DNA of 11,987 bases from Phoronis ovalis (GCA_028565635.1 JAOXYB010048725.1:1-11987); one strand, 5' to 3'; shown: positions 1-8,664, counted from the stretch's first letter. Translations and numbers: made by a program. The notes: generated by a model from the letters alone, not told the origin.

Positions 1-63
1 TATTTAAATATGACATCACAAGGTCATGAATTATTCATATCAATGGAAAGCCTGCGAACTTTA

Positions 64-210
64 CAAGTCCTTGTGGATGGCAACCACCCAACATATATAT
101 GATAGTAAAAAAAAATAAAAAAATTTCGAGATAATTAAAAACACCGATGTAAGACATAAAAAAGAGAATTAAACATATTTTTATTTTTTTTTTAAGTTCA
201 CAAGGACTTG
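64..210. repeat. MITE-like or hairpin unit with 12-bp perfect inverted repeats
   Basis: The 12 bases at 64-75 (CAAGTCCTTGTG) are exactly inverted at 199-210 (CACAAGGACTTG). They bracket about 120 bases of A/T-rich filler with long A and T runs. This is the layout of a small non-autonomous DNA transposon or of a large hairpin. I see no clear target-site duplication outside the arms, so mobility is inferred. An open frame on the minus strand over this stretch is explained by low complexity. A plus-strand donor-like CAG|gtaag sequence lies just beyond the right arm near 249, but only one frame stays open before it. Confidence 0.35.
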
Positions 211-2353
211 AGCAAGTCCCTCTTGGTAAAATATTTTCCAATTTGACAGGTAAGCAAATGGCACTTAAATTCTTATATAGAAATAACCTCAATTATAGTT
301 TCTAATATCTAATAAGACCACAGGTAACTATTAATTTATAACTATAGTAATTATAAGCAATTAACTGTAATCATAAAACAGTTGCAATTTCCTTTAAAGT
401 CACTTGATTACAAGCTTTGAGCATGAAAGTAATTATTATGTCTCCCTGCTGTCTATTTGTCTCTCAAAATCAAGTCCAAGGTATAATCAAGATTAAGCTT
501 GTCTATAATTATTTTTTTATGTAATGAGTTTAAAATCTGTTTTAAAGTCTTACTGTCACGAAGTTATAGTACAGCACTTCTTGTTATGAAATCTATGGCA
601 CTTTACAAGTACTTAAGATGGCTTTAGTCAACCAATTTATTTGATTATCTCAGTAAATGTGGCAAGAAAAATCTGATTATGTTCTCTCTATCTGAATATG
701 TCAATTTGAGATTAGAGTCCAGTAAATACAATAATGCAATCAGATTTTGAAGACCTAAGCTGATTACTTGTGTTTCACAGTATCTTTCCCCAAACATTAT
801 GAATAGATTCAGAATCTTGTATTTTATATATATCTAATATCTAATGCTTGGGAGATTGGTTTTGACGAGATTTGAATCCAAAAAGTTATCAAGACTTTTT
901 AGAGAATGTTCCGAACATTTGGAAATTATACAAGTTACCTATACATTTTCCCACTCTGAAATTCAGGAAAAAAATCCAACTTGCAATGGCCTAAATATTC
1001 ACATAAGGTGAAATTTTTGGCCTTCACAAATTAGTACTATGATAATTAAGTCAAACACTGACGTGGCTAGATTTACCTTTTTTTCAATGTTTACACTTAA
1101 ACTTGAATATTCAAAGGTTTAATTCTTTATACACTTGTGTCTTTATCGATGTGTGAGGGTAAAAAATCTTGACACCCGTGAAATGTGGCACGACACACCG
1201 TGTTTATTCCCATGGCAGACTACTTCAATCTTATCAGCACAAGTTGTTATTAGACTTATGAAATGAGTATGTTACCAGAGAACTCTGGTACTCAGTAGAC
1301 ATTTTATCACCTTGATGTAGATAAACAGGTAGATAATGTCTGAATGATGAGGTCTATTAATCATTTGTTATCACCTGCATGCTATACATGCAAATTTGAT
1401 TGTGGTTAACATTGTGTGCACGGGTTAAAGCACATGCATGCGATTTGCTCATCATACAATCACGTATCCGCCTTACTTTTTAATTGCTATTTACATCACT
1501 AGAAATTACTGTTGTATCAAACCTCTTAAGCCAAATGCAAGTTTTTTCCAATTTAAGATCAAGGCATGCTGCACTCACTCTTTCTTTTTTACAGTTTATA
1601 AATACTGAATAAAAATATCACTTTGTGTTTGTGCACAACTTGTACATATTATTTATTCCAATATTTGTCACAATATAAATGGAAACTTGACAGATATATA
1701 GTTATACAGGTTTATTAAAGTTTAATGCCAATTTGTGCACAAAGCTATCAATTTCATAATTTTGTACCTTGAAGAATAATTACCTACTTCTTAATGTTTT
1801 GCACCCAGTACTTTTGCAAATGTAAAACATACATAACACTCGGAGCCAGTTCGTTGGAAATCTTGTCTATTCCGATATGTACATTTACTCCAACTCAATA
1901 ACTATCGCACTCAGTCAAAAGATTCACCAACTATAACTCTGCAATAAATTTTCAACTGAATACACAGCACATTTGTTAGAATACATACAGCAATAGTGAT
2001 TGAAAAAGCTGTCAAGCACGAAGTAATATTTATAAAGCTGTGATCAATATTTATGTGTAAATTCACACAAAATTAAACCTAATTTGACAAACCTATAATA
2101 GCCAACAAATTAAACAGATGGTCTAAGAAATTGAAAAATAATTGTCTATAGAATGATACTTTGATTGAAATCATTACTTTTCAAACATACTTAATCTTAT
2201 TTGTTTAGGTCCATTCAAATACAATTTGTATCATCCAAGTAAAATGAATTTAGAATTTAAGTTTGATTTGTACTTAACCAAATGCCAACTCCTTGGTGTT
2301 TCAAGTACGGTAGGTATAGTTATGACAAGTCTGAAATTTCATGTTCTAATAAA
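211..2353. other. AT-rich unassigned DNA, no gene recognised
   Basis: I find no supported gene, RNA or mobile element in this stretch. Open frames are short and uniformly AT-rich. Local points of note are a cluster of TGCATG/CATGCA hexamers with an octamer site near 1375-1440, and a strong plus-strand splice-acceptor-like tract closely followed by AATAAA at about 1570-1634. A minus-strand acceptor-like tract near 957-976 precedes a 22-codon open frame, but nothing else supports an exon there. The stretch is best read as intron or intergenic spacer. Confidence 0.5.
1375..1440. promoter_or_regulatory. TGCATG/CATGCA hexamer cluster with a POU octamer
   Basis: Within about 65 bases there are several TGCATG or CATGCA hexamers, and one of them overlaps a perfect ATGCAAAT octamer near 1388-1395. 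TGCATG is the DNA form of the Rbfox RNA-binding motif, and ATGCAAAT is the classical POU-domain (Oct) site. Both are short enough to occur by chance in AT-rich DNA, so function is unproven. Confidence 0.2.
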
Positions 2354-2618
2354 AATTATTTACCAGATCTATACAACTTATAACTTAAAGATTTATATAA
2401 CCACACTGGGGGAGGCAATCATACTGAATATTTAGCAGAAATACACAACTTATAATTTAAAGATTTATATTACTGCACTGGGAGGCAATCATAAGAATTA
2501 TTTACTAGAAATACACAACTTATAATTTAAAGATTTATATAACCACACTGGGAGGCAATCATAAGAAATATTTACCAGAAATACACAACTTATAATTTAA
2601 AGATTTACATAATTGCAC
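2354..2618. repeat. 70-bp minisatellite, about 3.7 copies
   Basis: A unit containing AATATTTACCAGAAATACACAACTTATAATTTAAAG, then an ATAT stretch and CACTGGGAGGCAATCATA, repeats at 72-, 70- and 70-base spacing. The CTTAT landmark recurs near 2377, 2449, 2519 and 2589. The first copy is 2 bases longer because of extra G residues before AGGCAATC, and it differs at several other positions. The last copy stops matching after TTGCAC near 2618. The inner copies are nearly identical, which points to recent tandem expansion. The open frame running into it from 2226 has no other coding sign. Confidence 0.9.
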
Positions 2619-3632
2619 TATAATAGTCAAATTAAGTTGAAGCCTATTCAAACAATAGAAAATATATATAATTGAGTTGCTCAGCTAACCATCTTTGAGC
2701 ATACAGAAAATGCAACTACATATGTTAAATAAACCGTATTACATGTATTTCTTCTAATTCGGAACAGCCTAATAGTTTAATTCATTCAATACTTTTTACC
2801 ATCTATTCTTTGCATGCTTACTTCTTTTGTTAATATCAGTTTCTTATAGATCAATCAGTATTTTTTCACAAAAATGATACAACACGCCATGATACACCCA
2901 AATTTAAAGTTTTCAAGTCCATGTTTTGGGTTTTCTTCCAATTTTACTTATTCCTTTAAGCTCTAATAGGATTTAATTGGCAATTTCTTTTTGATTGAAC
3001 ACAGATGTCAAAATGCAATATTTTTAAGACCTAATATTATCCTACAATGTAACCTAAAAGCAGTTGAAATAATTGCAGATTTAAATTTTTACCTAGCAAC
3101 ACAAATCCCCAACAAGGCTATTTGAAAAGTTTCCTAAAATTAGTCTTAATGGCATTACACATTGCACAGTACTAGTTACTTCTCTGGGGATGAGCAAGCG
3201 CATGAGTGGTTAAAACAGGACAACATATTACTTGCAGAATATGGGACAAATATCTGAGAGAAATTCATAAGACAAGGGAATTCATAATCTTGACACAGAT
3301 ATATTATCTCTTCTTTTATCTTTCAAATTAAAACAAAATATTATCAAACATGTAAAATTAAAGATTATATTTGTTCCTTATCCTATCTCTCAGACTACAG
3401 CAACAAAGCTGGAATATTTTATTAGATAATGTTAAATGAAGATTCACCTAGTGAGTCAAATCTATTTCAGAGAAGATATAAGACCCACCCAGTAGCCAAA
3501 AGACAAATGTAACAAATGGAATATTTATTAAAAAACATACGATCATAAAGTTTTTGATATAAAGCCCTTTACCATTCTCCTAAGCAGTAACCAGAGCTAG
3601 ATTCTGAATGCCAGTAATGATCACTGAACTAT
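2619..3632. other. AT-rich unassigned DNA; possible minus-strand poly(A) signal at 3524-3529
   Basis: No gene is supported. TTTATT at 3524-3529 reads AATAAA on the minus strand. It lies about 104 bases beyond the stop codon that closes the open frame running out of the exon candidate at 3788-3823, and the minus-strand sequence just past it is T- and GT-rich, as expected downstream of a cleavage site. The remainder is ordinary intron-like or intergenic sequence. Confidence 0.35.
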
Positions 3633-3787
3633 TCAATAGAAAATTGACAAAAGCAGTTTGTAAGAAATCTGATTTGCAAAATATTCATACAAAAGATAAA
3701 AGTGCCAATGTAAATACTTTCTGTAGTAGTATAATACACCGACAACCATTTTTAGTGTGAAGTTGTAGTGATTCCTAGCTAACATAC

Positions 3788-3823
3788 CTCGTGGAGTTGT
3801 GCACTCCTCACGCTGCTCCAATC
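3788..3823 (-). CDS. Candidate 36-nt internal exon, or start of a terminal exon ending at 3633
   Basis: On the minus strand a pyrimidine-bearing acceptor (CTCTTTTCATTTGAATGTTCAG) precedes a 36-base segment that ends GAG|gtatgtt. The segment is about 58 percent GC with two CpGs, well above the surrounding DNA. If the first two bases complete a codon it reads LEQREECTTPR; read from its first base it is DWSSVRSAQLHE; the third frame has a stop. If the donor is skipped, the LEQREECTTPR frame stays open to a stop at 3635-3633, with AATAAA at 3529-3524, so it could also be a last exon. I recognise no family, and 36 bases is too short for homology by eye. Confidence 0.35.
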
Positions 3824-3931
3824 CTGAACATTCAAATGAAAAGAGATGGTATCAATGCTCTAGATAGCTGACCAGGTATCAGTGCAATATTTAACACTTC
3901 CTCTATCCAACCCATAAGCAGATAAACATAC

Positions 3932-3973
3932 CTAAGCCTCTCAGTTCGTTATCTACCTCACAGCAAATGTTAT
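3932..3973 (-). CDS. Weak candidate 42-nt exon upstream of 3788-3823
   Basis: On the minus strand CTTAG|gtatgt is a good donor. Taking ACCAG at the other end as acceptor gives 42 bases reading NICCEVDNELRGL once the first two bases complete a codon. It ends one base into a codon, which fits the LEQREECTTPR frame of the next candidate downstream on the minus strand. The acceptor lacks a clear pyrimidine tract and other AG choices exist nearby. Treat it as a possibility to test, not a called exon. Confidence 0.15.
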
Positions 3974-4124
3974 CTGGTAACTGATTACTTGTTATATTAC
4001 TCAATTAGCTTACTGCCAATAGAATAAATTTAAACACAAATACATGGCTATCAAACTTTCAAAAAACATATAATTTACACATATTAAATGTCTTGTTTAG
4101 TGACTTTTGATAAGCATTTTAAAA

Positions 4125-4180
4125 TTACTCACAGGCTTCTCTATACAACCAATGTCGCCAGGATGGATTAGAAGAGATCA
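4125..4180 (-). CDS. Candidate short exon, internal (to 4133) or terminal with a stop at 4125
   Basis: On the minus strand a strong T-run acceptor (AAAAGTTTTTTTCTAG) precedes a locally GC-richer segment. With two bases completing a codon it reads ISSNPSWRHWLYREACE and then TAA at 4127-4125. The other two frames stop almost at once. A gtgagt donor directly after GCCT at 4133 would make it a 48-nt internal exon instead of a last exon. No AATAAA lies just downstream, which slightly favours the internal reading. I recognise no domain. Confidence 0.28.
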
Positions 4181-5019
4181 CTAGAAAAAAACTTTTATAC
4201 ACCAGTGATTATTAATATGACAGAACTAATAAGGGAGGGATTAAATGGATTTAGTAGATAATACACTAGGATTTAACAACAGCAAACAAGTCAGGCAGAG
4301 GAAAGAGTTTAAATCTTATTTAAAGGCTACATAGTTCAGTAACTAAAACTCAAAGACACAATAATGCCAGTGTGTTGTCAAAGCTTAGAAAGTTAATCTT
4401 TCACATTTCAAAAATTATCCCAGTTGATTCCCAGTATGTATCTTCAGCAATTAAAAGTTTTAAAATGGGAAACCTATAGCTGACATGCCTATCAAGTCTT
4501 TGGTTGTGACCAGGCACCTCCTGGTTTTCACACCATTAGGTACTTACAAAAACCATAAAAAACAGACATAAATCATATGATTCCTTCAAAAACACTCTGA
4601 CACTTCCAAAAATGTACAGTAAAACTATGTGTGCTTGAACTTACAACTATAAGCTCATATTACAAACAAATACAGAGGTAGTGGTGGATTCAGGGATAGA
4701 TCTTCTGATCCAATCATCCTGCAGATGATATAAACTTTATGATTTTGATTTAAAAATAGCCAAAAATCTTCCCGTATAAACTAAAGAATTAAGAAAAAAA
4801 ACTCTTAAAAGAGGACCTGTCTCTGGGGGCTTTACACATATTAAGATGCAGTATGTTAACTAGCTTAAAGGAAGATAAGATTTTGTTGGTTCTTTAGACC
4901 AGGGTTAAAAAACAATTTGCTAAGTTTTAACTAACAATTCAAGTTTTATGAGATTTATAACAGTGGTCAGCAGCGGTAGTGATTGGAACCTTGCGTTAAA
5001 TTTATGATCTACTATTGCA
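4181..5019. other. AT-rich unassigned DNA
   Basis: I see no supported gene, RNA or repeat here. The A/T content and the lack of long open frames match the flanking intron-like DNA. A gtaagt-like minus-strand donor near 4545-4550 has no convincing exon attached. Confidence 0.5.
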
Positions 5020-5077
5020 ACTGCAGGCCCCACGGGACATTTTGCATGACTGCAGGCCCCACGGAACATTTTGCATG
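5020..5077. repeat. 29-bp tandem duplication, two copies
   Basis: The copies at 5020-5048 and 5049-5077 are identical except for one G/A change in the CCCCACGGRACA part. Four more bases (ACTG) at 5078-5081 begin a third copy. Each copy carries a GC-rich half (CTGCAGGCCCCACGG) and a TTTTGCATG half. It is a very recent local duplication. Confidence 0.92.
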
Positions 5078-5352
5078 ACTGTAAATAGGAAAACATTACT
5101 CTGAAATAATTATCTTATTCAAAAGACATCACTACCAGCGGGCTAAGTTGTGACTTTCACTTGAAAGTGCATTACTAGTTTTTGTAAATATACCATAAGG
5201 GAAGTTGTTTTTAAAACAAAGTCAAATGTTTTACCAGTGGGTGAGATTCTCCTTAAACAGCTCATACTTCCAGCACTGGCAGACTTACACATGACAAGAG
5301 TGGAATAGACCAATTATTCACTGCAGGACCAAATACAATTCTCAACAAGATA

Positions 5353-5368
5353 GCCTTTTAGCAAAGGC
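5353..5368. repeat. 5' hairpin of the composite repeat
   Basis: GCCTTT at 5353-5358 pairs with AAAGGC at 5363-5368 across a TAGC loop. The same 16 bases recur exactly at 11923-11938 at the head of the second copy, so this hairpin is a conserved part of the family and not a chance palindrome. Confidence 0.75.
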
Positions 5369-5441
5369 AGGCTTGCTCATATTGCCTTTTATGAACGTTA
5401 AATGGCCTCCAAATTACCTTTCAACATCATTTTTAGAATTT

Positions 5442-5473
5442 TGACCTTTGACCCCTAAATGACCTTTTGACCC
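5442..5473 (-). promoter_or_regulatory. Nuclear-receptor half-site array 1: DR1 then DR2
   Basis: Read on the minus strand, 5442-5454 is GGGTCA-A-AGGTCA, a direct repeat with one spacer base (DR1). The stretch 5460-5473 is GGGTCA-AA-AGGTCA, a DR2. DR1 is the known preferred site of HNF4, COUP-TF and RXR-type receptors. The sequence match is exact; binding in this organism is inferred. Confidence 0.6.
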
Positions 5474-5684
5474 CAAGGGATGTCAAACCTCAAATATCAT
5501 GTCCTTAACTACAACAGACTATGAGATATGGCTTAGTGAATTTTGGATGATCAATAAATTAATTGAAAAGATGCCAAAAAAATAATAAACCTTTTAGTAC
5601 CGAAATCTTCTCAAAGATCATCTAAAATACTTTGTTGTAACTCAATACAATCATTTTAGAACATTTTGAAGTTTTTTCAAAAGT

Positions 5685-5716
5685 TGACCTTTGACCTTCA
5701 AATGACCTTTTGACCT
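5685..5716 (-). promoter_or_regulatory. Nuclear-receptor half-site array 2: perfect DR1 then perfect DR2
   Basis: Read on the minus strand, 5685-5697 is AGGTCA-A-AGGTCA (perfect DR1) and 5703-5716 is AGGTCA-AA-AGGTCA (perfect DR2). The layout and the 5-base gap between the two are the same as in array 1. The four half-sites here match the consensus better than those in the first monomer. Function is inferred. Confidence 0.6.
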
Positions 5717-5808
5717 CAAGGTTAACAATGGCCTAACCCAGGGATGTCATACATCAAGTATCAAGTTCCTAGCTGTAACCGTCTTCGAGATATAGCTTGC
5801 TGAAAATT

Positions 5809-5841
5809 GGAAGAAAAAGAGAAAGAAAAAGAAGAAAGAAA
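5809..5841 (+). repeat. 33-base pure purine tract
   Basis: A run of only A and G, mostly GAAA and GAA units, sits just before the 3' hairpin of the composite repeat. Such tracts are expected to be length-variable and fit an internal element boundary. Confidence 0.9.
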
Positions 5842-5857
5842 TCATACAAAACCAATA

Positions 5858-5883
5858 GGGTTGCTCCCTTATAGGAGCAACCC
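5858..5883. repeat. Perfect 10-bp hairpin at the 3' end of the composite repeat
   Basis: GGGTTGCTCC at 5858-5867 is exactly complementary to GGAGCAACCC at 5874-5883, with the 6-base loop CTTATA. The stem is GC-rich inside AT-rich DNA. It probably marks the element terminus. CTAA follows 11 bases later at 5895-5898, loosely like a Helitron CTRR end, but the expected T after it is absent. Confidence 0.85.
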
Positions 5884-5898
5884 CAATTACAGTGCTAA

Positions 5899-6868
5899 GC
5901 TCAGTTTAAATGCTCCTCTTCCAGTAAGAATATAAGACAGATACACCCTAGGTGAACCTTGGATATGCCCCATGAAACAAAATGAGGTACTGCTTTCTTC
6001 AGCAGATGAGATAAATGCTTTTAATGATCAGTAATATATTACCTTTACTACCTTGCACTGTTTGACTACGTCAACTATCTATAGAAGTTGAAGCTTGATT
6101 TACCTAGACAGATCTAAGGACTAGTTACTTGGGAAATGCTAACACCTATTTGTGTAAGTTATTAAGTACAGCAACAATCACATTAACCAATCATTGTTAA
6201 GAAGTGGATTCAATATTTAAAGCATTAAGTAAACTCTCCTATGGTCATCATACCTGCTGCTTACCTGGTTACCTAGGTAACAACAGGTAGCATTTAACCC
6301 TTATTACTTAACCTTTCATAAGGAGATATCCCACACATTACCATGACCTTGGCTATAGCACCCTAGGTACAGGAATCAGTTATTATAATGTCTCCAAGTT
6401 AATCTGGTAACCTGGCTACAATTTTTGCAGATTGCTGGATCTTGTAAGCAAATGAAAGCCAAAATTCCAGAAACTCTAGATTAAGACCCACTTTCAGGTT
6501 GACAGCCAGTGAGACAGATCCTACATAAAGATAAAACTAGTAAACTCCTTGTAAGGTAAGGGTTCCTTAAAGGCATCAATTTTTTAACCATTCACAGATT
6601 ATGTCACACTTAGCTTGGACAAGATGTGAGGCACAGAACATGATTACATTTTTCTTCTATACATAGCAGGTGTATGCACATATATACTAAGGTAAAATAG
6701 ACAGCTTAATAGTCTTCATGTTTGCATAACTAACCTAACAAGCATGATGATCCTGAACAAAGTATTTATAATATACATTACCAAATATCAGTTTATTACA
6801 TATAATATAACATAAATATAAATAAGATGTAAAATTCAGCAAACCAGTAAAAAATGGGATTACCTTAC
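5899..6868. other. Unassigned DNA with a TACCTG/CAGGTA palindromic cluster
   Basis: No gene is supported. Around 6251-6289 TACCTG and CAGGTA motifs surround a perfect 14-bp palindrome (6268-6281). These create several gtaag- and gtatg-like donor words on the minus strand, but the frames before them close with stops or lack an acceptor. A plus-strand donor-like AAG|gtaagg at about 6556 also has no convincing exon. Confidence 0.4.
6262..6289. repeat. Imperfect 28-bp palindrome around GTTACCTAGGTAAC
   Basis: The core at 6268-6281 is a perfect palindrome. It is flanked on one side by TACCTG (6262-6267) and on the other by CAGGTA (6284-6289), offset by two bases. It could extrude as a cruciform or bind a dimeric factor. 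CACCTG-type E-box relatives are embedded in it. No function is shown. Confidence 0.5.
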
Positions 6869-6903
6869 CTGCTACAGCAAAAATAAATGCAAGATTGGTC
6901 TGT
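6869..6903 (-). CDS. Weak candidate 35-nt exon
   Basis: On the minus strand an acceptor (AAAATTTACAG) precedes 35 bases that end GCAG|gtaagg, a strong donor. With one base completing a codon it reads QTNLAFIFAVA, strongly hydrophobic. From the first base it reads TDQSCIYFCCS. A second donor, AAG|gtaatc, lies five bases further. The T-rich run inside could equally be an acceptor tract for the TGTAG just before CAG|gtaagg, so the exon is doubtful. Confidence 0.18.
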
Positions 6904-7980
6904 CTGTAAATTTTATAACTATGTTAATCCTAACAATATTAGTAGATTGAAAATAGAATAACAGAAAATAACTTAAACCTCTGGGAGCACAATATAATTA
7001 CTCCCTTAGAAATAATAAGGAAAATATACACAAATCACATAATCTTCAGGATTTGACTAAAAACAGAAGTCGCTAGCAAAAAAGATACAACAAAACTGAT
7101 GGAATTAATCTGCACTGTAAAGATATTAAGGAAACATGAAATGTTTTAGCATTTCAGTTTTTATCTGAAATTTTTAACTACTTCTGTAGGGTTAATACAC
7201 TTTTGAAATCTTTAAAAGTCATATTCTATACTTTGTCTGAAAAATCTGAAACCATAATTATCTAATGTCAAGAGTTTCTTTAAAAACTCTATACCTCTTT
7301 TCTGAAACAGTATAAAGTGTCAAGACAGCTACAGATGACCTTCTGACAGAGCAGCAACTAATCTTCAGATAAAAAAGGTGAGAAAACACTATTGTCAATA
7401 TACATAATGGTAAAGAGTGTTTACTTGTTATCATGAAATGATTGAGAACACTTCAAAACTCTAATTTTCAAATATAATTTATTTCCAACAAGGGATGAAG
7501 ATGATGACTAACAGAGAAAAGATAACTGAAGTAGGCTCAAATAAAACTTAGGGATAGGATAAATTGTCATAACCCGACATATTCTGACATTTACAGGAAA
7601 GGTTACACCACTGCACACAATATTACTATCTACTGTTGCAGAACTTTCATCTCAATTCTTTATTGTATTAAACGTAATACTTCTCAGTTTAGACAGTTCT
7701 CATTTTCATCATCATTTGGTACTTCCAAAATGTATACATTACAATATAATTTTGCAAAATTCAGATGTTGCAACAAGCAGTAAAACATTATTCACTTGCC
7801 GCTATTTCGTCAAAAAATTATTGATTAGGAGACTGGTAATTTACATTGTTATAGACAGGGGACAATTGAATGACTGGACACCTGCATCCATATACAGGAT
7901 ATGCGGGTACTGATGCAATCATGGACCATGAGCAAAACAATTTAAATCAAAACAAACTTACGCATTGCAGATCACTTCCC
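6904..7980. other. AT-rich unassigned DNA
   Basis: No supported gene. On the plus strand near 7300-7380 there is an acceptor-like CTCTTTTCTGAAACAG and a donor-like AAG|gtgaga about 65 bases later, but all three frames between them hit stops unless an inner AG is used. The open frame at 7716-7913 has no coding features. Confidence 0.5.
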
Positions 7981-8045
7981 AAATTTCAACTTCTCTCCCC
8001 GACTAGCACTTGAACCCTTAAACTAGCTGTTAAGCCATGATAACA
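7981..8045 (-). mobile_element. Possible decayed tRNA-derived SINE remnant
   Basis: On the minus strand TGGCTTAACAGC (8037-8026) matches 11 of 12 positions of the tRNA A-box consensus. GGTTCAAGTGC (8016-8006) resembles the B box GGTTCRANNCC with one mismatch. GTCGGGGAGAG follows. The boxes are only about 21 bases apart, too close for an intact tRNA, so the anticodon arm would be deleted. It is best read as a degenerate SINE head. Chance similarity is quite possible. Confidence 0.25.
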
Positions 8046-8518
8046 GAAACATTCTGCTCATCAGAAACATCAACTATCATACAAGTAAGACCCACTTGGC
8101 CGAATACACAGATAAGGCACAGAGGACAATGGTGATTAATTACCAGACATCTCCAAACCTTCAAATTATCAGTACTCACATAGTACATTTTCAGTAAACA
8201 CAATTCACTATAAAGTATTCCTCATTTTTTAACACAATGCTACACTAGTATAACTACATAATCATTATACTGTTTGCCATCAAAGACAAAATACTATCAC
8301 CTCTTAACTGTAGTCGGTCTTCTTAATATACACTACATACAGGTATCTAAAATGACAGAAAACTACCTAAACGTTTCGGGCTTACCAATAATTTATCATT
8401 GGCCCAGAACAAGGTACATTTCGGGAATAATACTGAACTATCTAAAAAATAACTGAAAACTCTAGTATTCTCCACACACTGTTTCAGAGCCCTTCACTCA
8501 CTTTTCTGCTCCCCTTAC

Positions 8519-8553
8519 CTCTTGTCCCCACCCAAATTGTTGGCTCCACCATC
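8519..8553 (-). CDS. Candidate 35-nt exon, glycine-rich
   Basis: On the minus strand ACTACAG precedes 35 bases (about 54 percent GC) that end AAGAG|gtaagg, a strong donor. From the first base it reads DGGANNLGGDK, and this frame joins in phase to the end of the 9366-9512 exon. The other two frames are also open. The acceptor is A-rich with a poor pyrimidine tract. The plus strand here is a CT-rich run (8500-8560), so the GC content may simply reflect a pyrimidine tract. Weak call. Confidence 0.22.
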
Positions 8554-8664
8554 CTGTAGTTTTTAATTTTTTTAAATAAAATGAATGGAATTCTCACATA
8601 TGCTACATGTAAACAGAAAAGGAATTGTATTATAATGCACTTTATAAATATATTGGTACATATG

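Larger units (their letters stand above)
5353..5883. mobile_element. Composite interspersed repeat with two internal monomers and terminal hairpins
   Basis: One end carries the hairpin GCCTTT-tagc-AAAGGC and the other a perfect 10-bp hairpin. Between them are two related monomers, roughly 5431-5550 and 5673-5812. Each has a TGACCT-type array, then GGGATGTCA, a CAAATATCATGTCC/CAAGTATCAAGTTCC-type segment and GAGATATRGCTT. The second monomer has about 20 extra bases between the array and GGGATGTCA. A purine tract leads into the 3' hairpin. There is no coding capacity, so it is non-autonomous. The start of a second copy at 11923 supports an interspersed family. The exact ends are inferred from the hairpins, and I cannot assign a superfamily. 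Confidence 0.7.

Noticed and set aside
35-292. 85-codon minus-strand open frame with a hydrophobic stretch
   Set aside because: The hydrophobic part comes from A-rich runs inside the inverted-repeat unit. There is no supported start context, splice signal or domain.
957-976. Minus-strand exon after TTTTTTTCCTGAATTTCAG
   Set aside because: The acceptor is strong, but the exon to the nearest donor is 17 bases, and the alternative terminal frame of 22 codons has no support from composition or a poly(A) signal.
7300-7376. Plus-strand exon between CTGAAACAG and AAG|gtgaga
   Set aside because: All three frames contain stops across the full interval. It only works by choosing an inner weak AG, which can be done almost anywhere.
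8026-8037. Functional tRNA gene on the minus strand
   Set aside because: A-box and B-box-like words are present but only about 21 bases apart, with no acceptor stem or anticodon arm. At most it is a decayed SINE head.
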